From Planctomycetota bacterium (GTDB lineage Bacteria > Planctomycetota > Phycisphaerae > WQYP01 > JAJZKY01): DNA of 6,565 nucleotides. Below are positions 5,656 through 6,565 of the stretch, piece after piece. A model generated the notes under the pieces. The model was not told the origin of the DNA. It searched no databases and was given only the letters and a program-made list of their open reading frames with translations. The stretch is from contig JAJZKY010000266.1 in assembly GCA_021803885.1 (NCBI GenBank), forward strand, positions 1 through 6,565, written 5' to 3'. The position numbers and the translations under genes are program-made. Position 1 is the stretch's first letter. Each line of letters opens with the position of its first letter.

Positions 5656-6565
5656 TTTTTCTCGCCTTCGGGCCATCCTTTGTGTCCTCTATTATTACGC
5701 CCTCTGATTCCAGTTCGCTCCTTATTCTGTCTGACGCCTTGTAGTCTCCCGACTTTCTCGCCCTCTCCCTCTCCTCGACCATCGCTAGCTGGCGCTTGCT
5801 CAGCTCCCCGCTTCTGCCCTCGCCGGTCAGTATGCCCAGCACGCCGGCCATCGCCGCAACCGCGTTATCTGCGTTCGCCTTTGCGCGCATGCTTATTCCA
5901 GCAGGCACGCATTTGTTGATACCTGACATGGCATCGAACAGCGCCTTTATCGCGCCCGGCGTGTTGAAGTCGTCGTCCATCGATTCCTCGAATTCCTTCA
6001 GAGCGGCAGAGACTACGCGATCAAGCGCCCCGCTCTCTTCTGATTCTTTCGCGGATCTGAGCGCCTCCAATGAGTTGTAAAGCCGCTCAAGCTGTGCCTG
6101 GGCCTGGTCCATGAGCCCTGTTCTGAAATCCACCGGGCTCCTGTAATGCGCGTTTATTAGCGCCATCCTGATCGTTTCTCCGGTGTATCTCTCGAGGAGT
6201 GAGTCCACCGTCGTGAAGTTTTTAAGCGACTTTGACATCTTCTTCCCGTCTACCGTGAGCAGCCCGGTGTGCATCCAGTACTTCACCATCGGGCGCTTGC
6301 CGCTCACCGATTCCATCTGCGCGATCTCGCATTCGTGGTGTGGAAATATCAGGTCCAGCCCGCCGCCGTGGATGTCATACTGCGCGCCGAGGTATTTCTC
6401 CGCTATCGCGGTATCCTCTATGTGCCAGCCCGGCCTCCCCCACATCGAAAGCGCCAGGGAGCCGTGCGTCTCTTTCGCAACGCCTTCCGCGCCATGCCCC
6501 ATGAGCCGTTCCAGAGAGTTGCCGGCGCATAGCGGGATCGTTGCGTCAGACAGAATAAGGAGCGA
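5645..6565 (-). CDS. cysS: Cysteinyl-tRNA synthetase, C-terminal part
   Basis: Class I aminoacyl-tRNA synthetase that charges tRNA-Cys with cysteine using ATP, in the cytoplasm. The frame is open to the right edge, so 306 C-terminal residues are seen and the N-terminal HIGH region is missing. Numbering from the edge: WGRPGWHIED at 42-51, DIHGGGLDLIFPHHECEIAQ at 64-83, YWMHTGLL at 96-103, and the ATP-binding KMSKS loop at 109-113, followed by LERYTGETIRMAL. The DALR-type tRNA-binding helical domain starts near 150 and includes MDDDFNTPGA (196-205). The C-terminus ends with the usual family features, GVIIEDTKDGPKARKI. Where bacterial enzymes have a zinc-binding Cys (WHIEC), this one has Asp51; I recall WHIED in other archaeal enzymes. 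The stretch before GRPGW is short: SLALSM directly abuts WGRPGW where DFALWK plus about nine residues is common. An internal ATG at 6502 is not the start. Confidence 0.95.
   Translation of the reverse strand, partial: SLLILSDATIPLCAGNSLERLMGHGAEGVAKETHGSLALSMWGRPGWHIEDTAIAEKYLGAQYDIHGGGLDLIFPHHECEIAQMESVSGKRPMVKYWMHTGLLTVDGKKMSKSLKNFTTVDSLLERYTGETIRMALINAHYRSPVDFRTGLMDQAQAQLERLYNSLEALRSAKESEESGALDRVVSAALKEFEESMDDDFNTPGAIKALFDAMSGINKCVPAGISMRAKANADNAVAAMAGVLGILTGEGRSGELSKRQLAMVEERERARKSGDYKASDRIRSELESEGVIIEDTKDGPKARKISS

Noticed and set aside
5680..6532. Plus-strand open frames opposite cysS
   Set aside because: cysS on the minus strand is unambiguous; these translations are Pro/Arg/Ser-rich shadows without any recognisable motif.

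Overview
The window looks like DPANN archaeal DNA, most likely from a Micrarchaeota/ARMAN-type genome (moderate confidence; inferred from protein style, no marker gene was searched). The reasons are TATA-box promoters placed so that transcripts start at or very near the start codon, a cysteinyl-tRNA synthetase with the archaeal-style WGRPGWHIED motif, a DUF2341-type secreted protein, and a large surface protein with Ser/Thr-rich linkers, a poly-glycine hinge and PYTYQW-type Ig-like domains. This combination is common in ARMAN-like genomes.

Layout from left to right. Positions 1-563 (-) hold the first 187 codons of a secreted DUF2341/lectin-like protein that runs off the left edge. Positions 564-681 are its promoter region, with two perfect inverted repeats. 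Positions 682-3957 (-) encode a 1091-residue membrane-anchored modular surface protein built around a TIGR03790-like domain. Positions 3958-4213 are its promoter and intergenic DNA. Positions 4214-4945 (-) encode a six-helix membrane protein of unknown function. Positions 4946-5100 are a divergent promoter region with no gene. Positions 5101-5655 (+) encode a small unknown single-pass membrane protein with a probable signal peptide. Positions 5645-6565 (-) are the C-terminal 306 codons of cysS, which overlaps the plus-strand gene tail to tail by 11 bp and runs off the right edge.

Four consecutive genes encode envelope proteins: two secreted or surface-displayed modular proteins, one polytopic membrane protein and one small anchored protein. 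The three minus-strand genes are co-oriented but each seems to have its own promoter, so they are a neighbourhood rather than a proven operon. A shared cell-surface job is an inference from location only. cysS is a housekeeping neighbour.

The most noteworthy item is the TIGR03790-like domain. As I recall, this uncharacterised family is described mainly from bacteria that carry exosortase. Here it sits in an archaeal protein that carries its own transmembrane anchor and shows no recognisable sorting tail. No RNA genes, CRISPR arrays, insertion sequences or convincing intrinsic terminators were seen.
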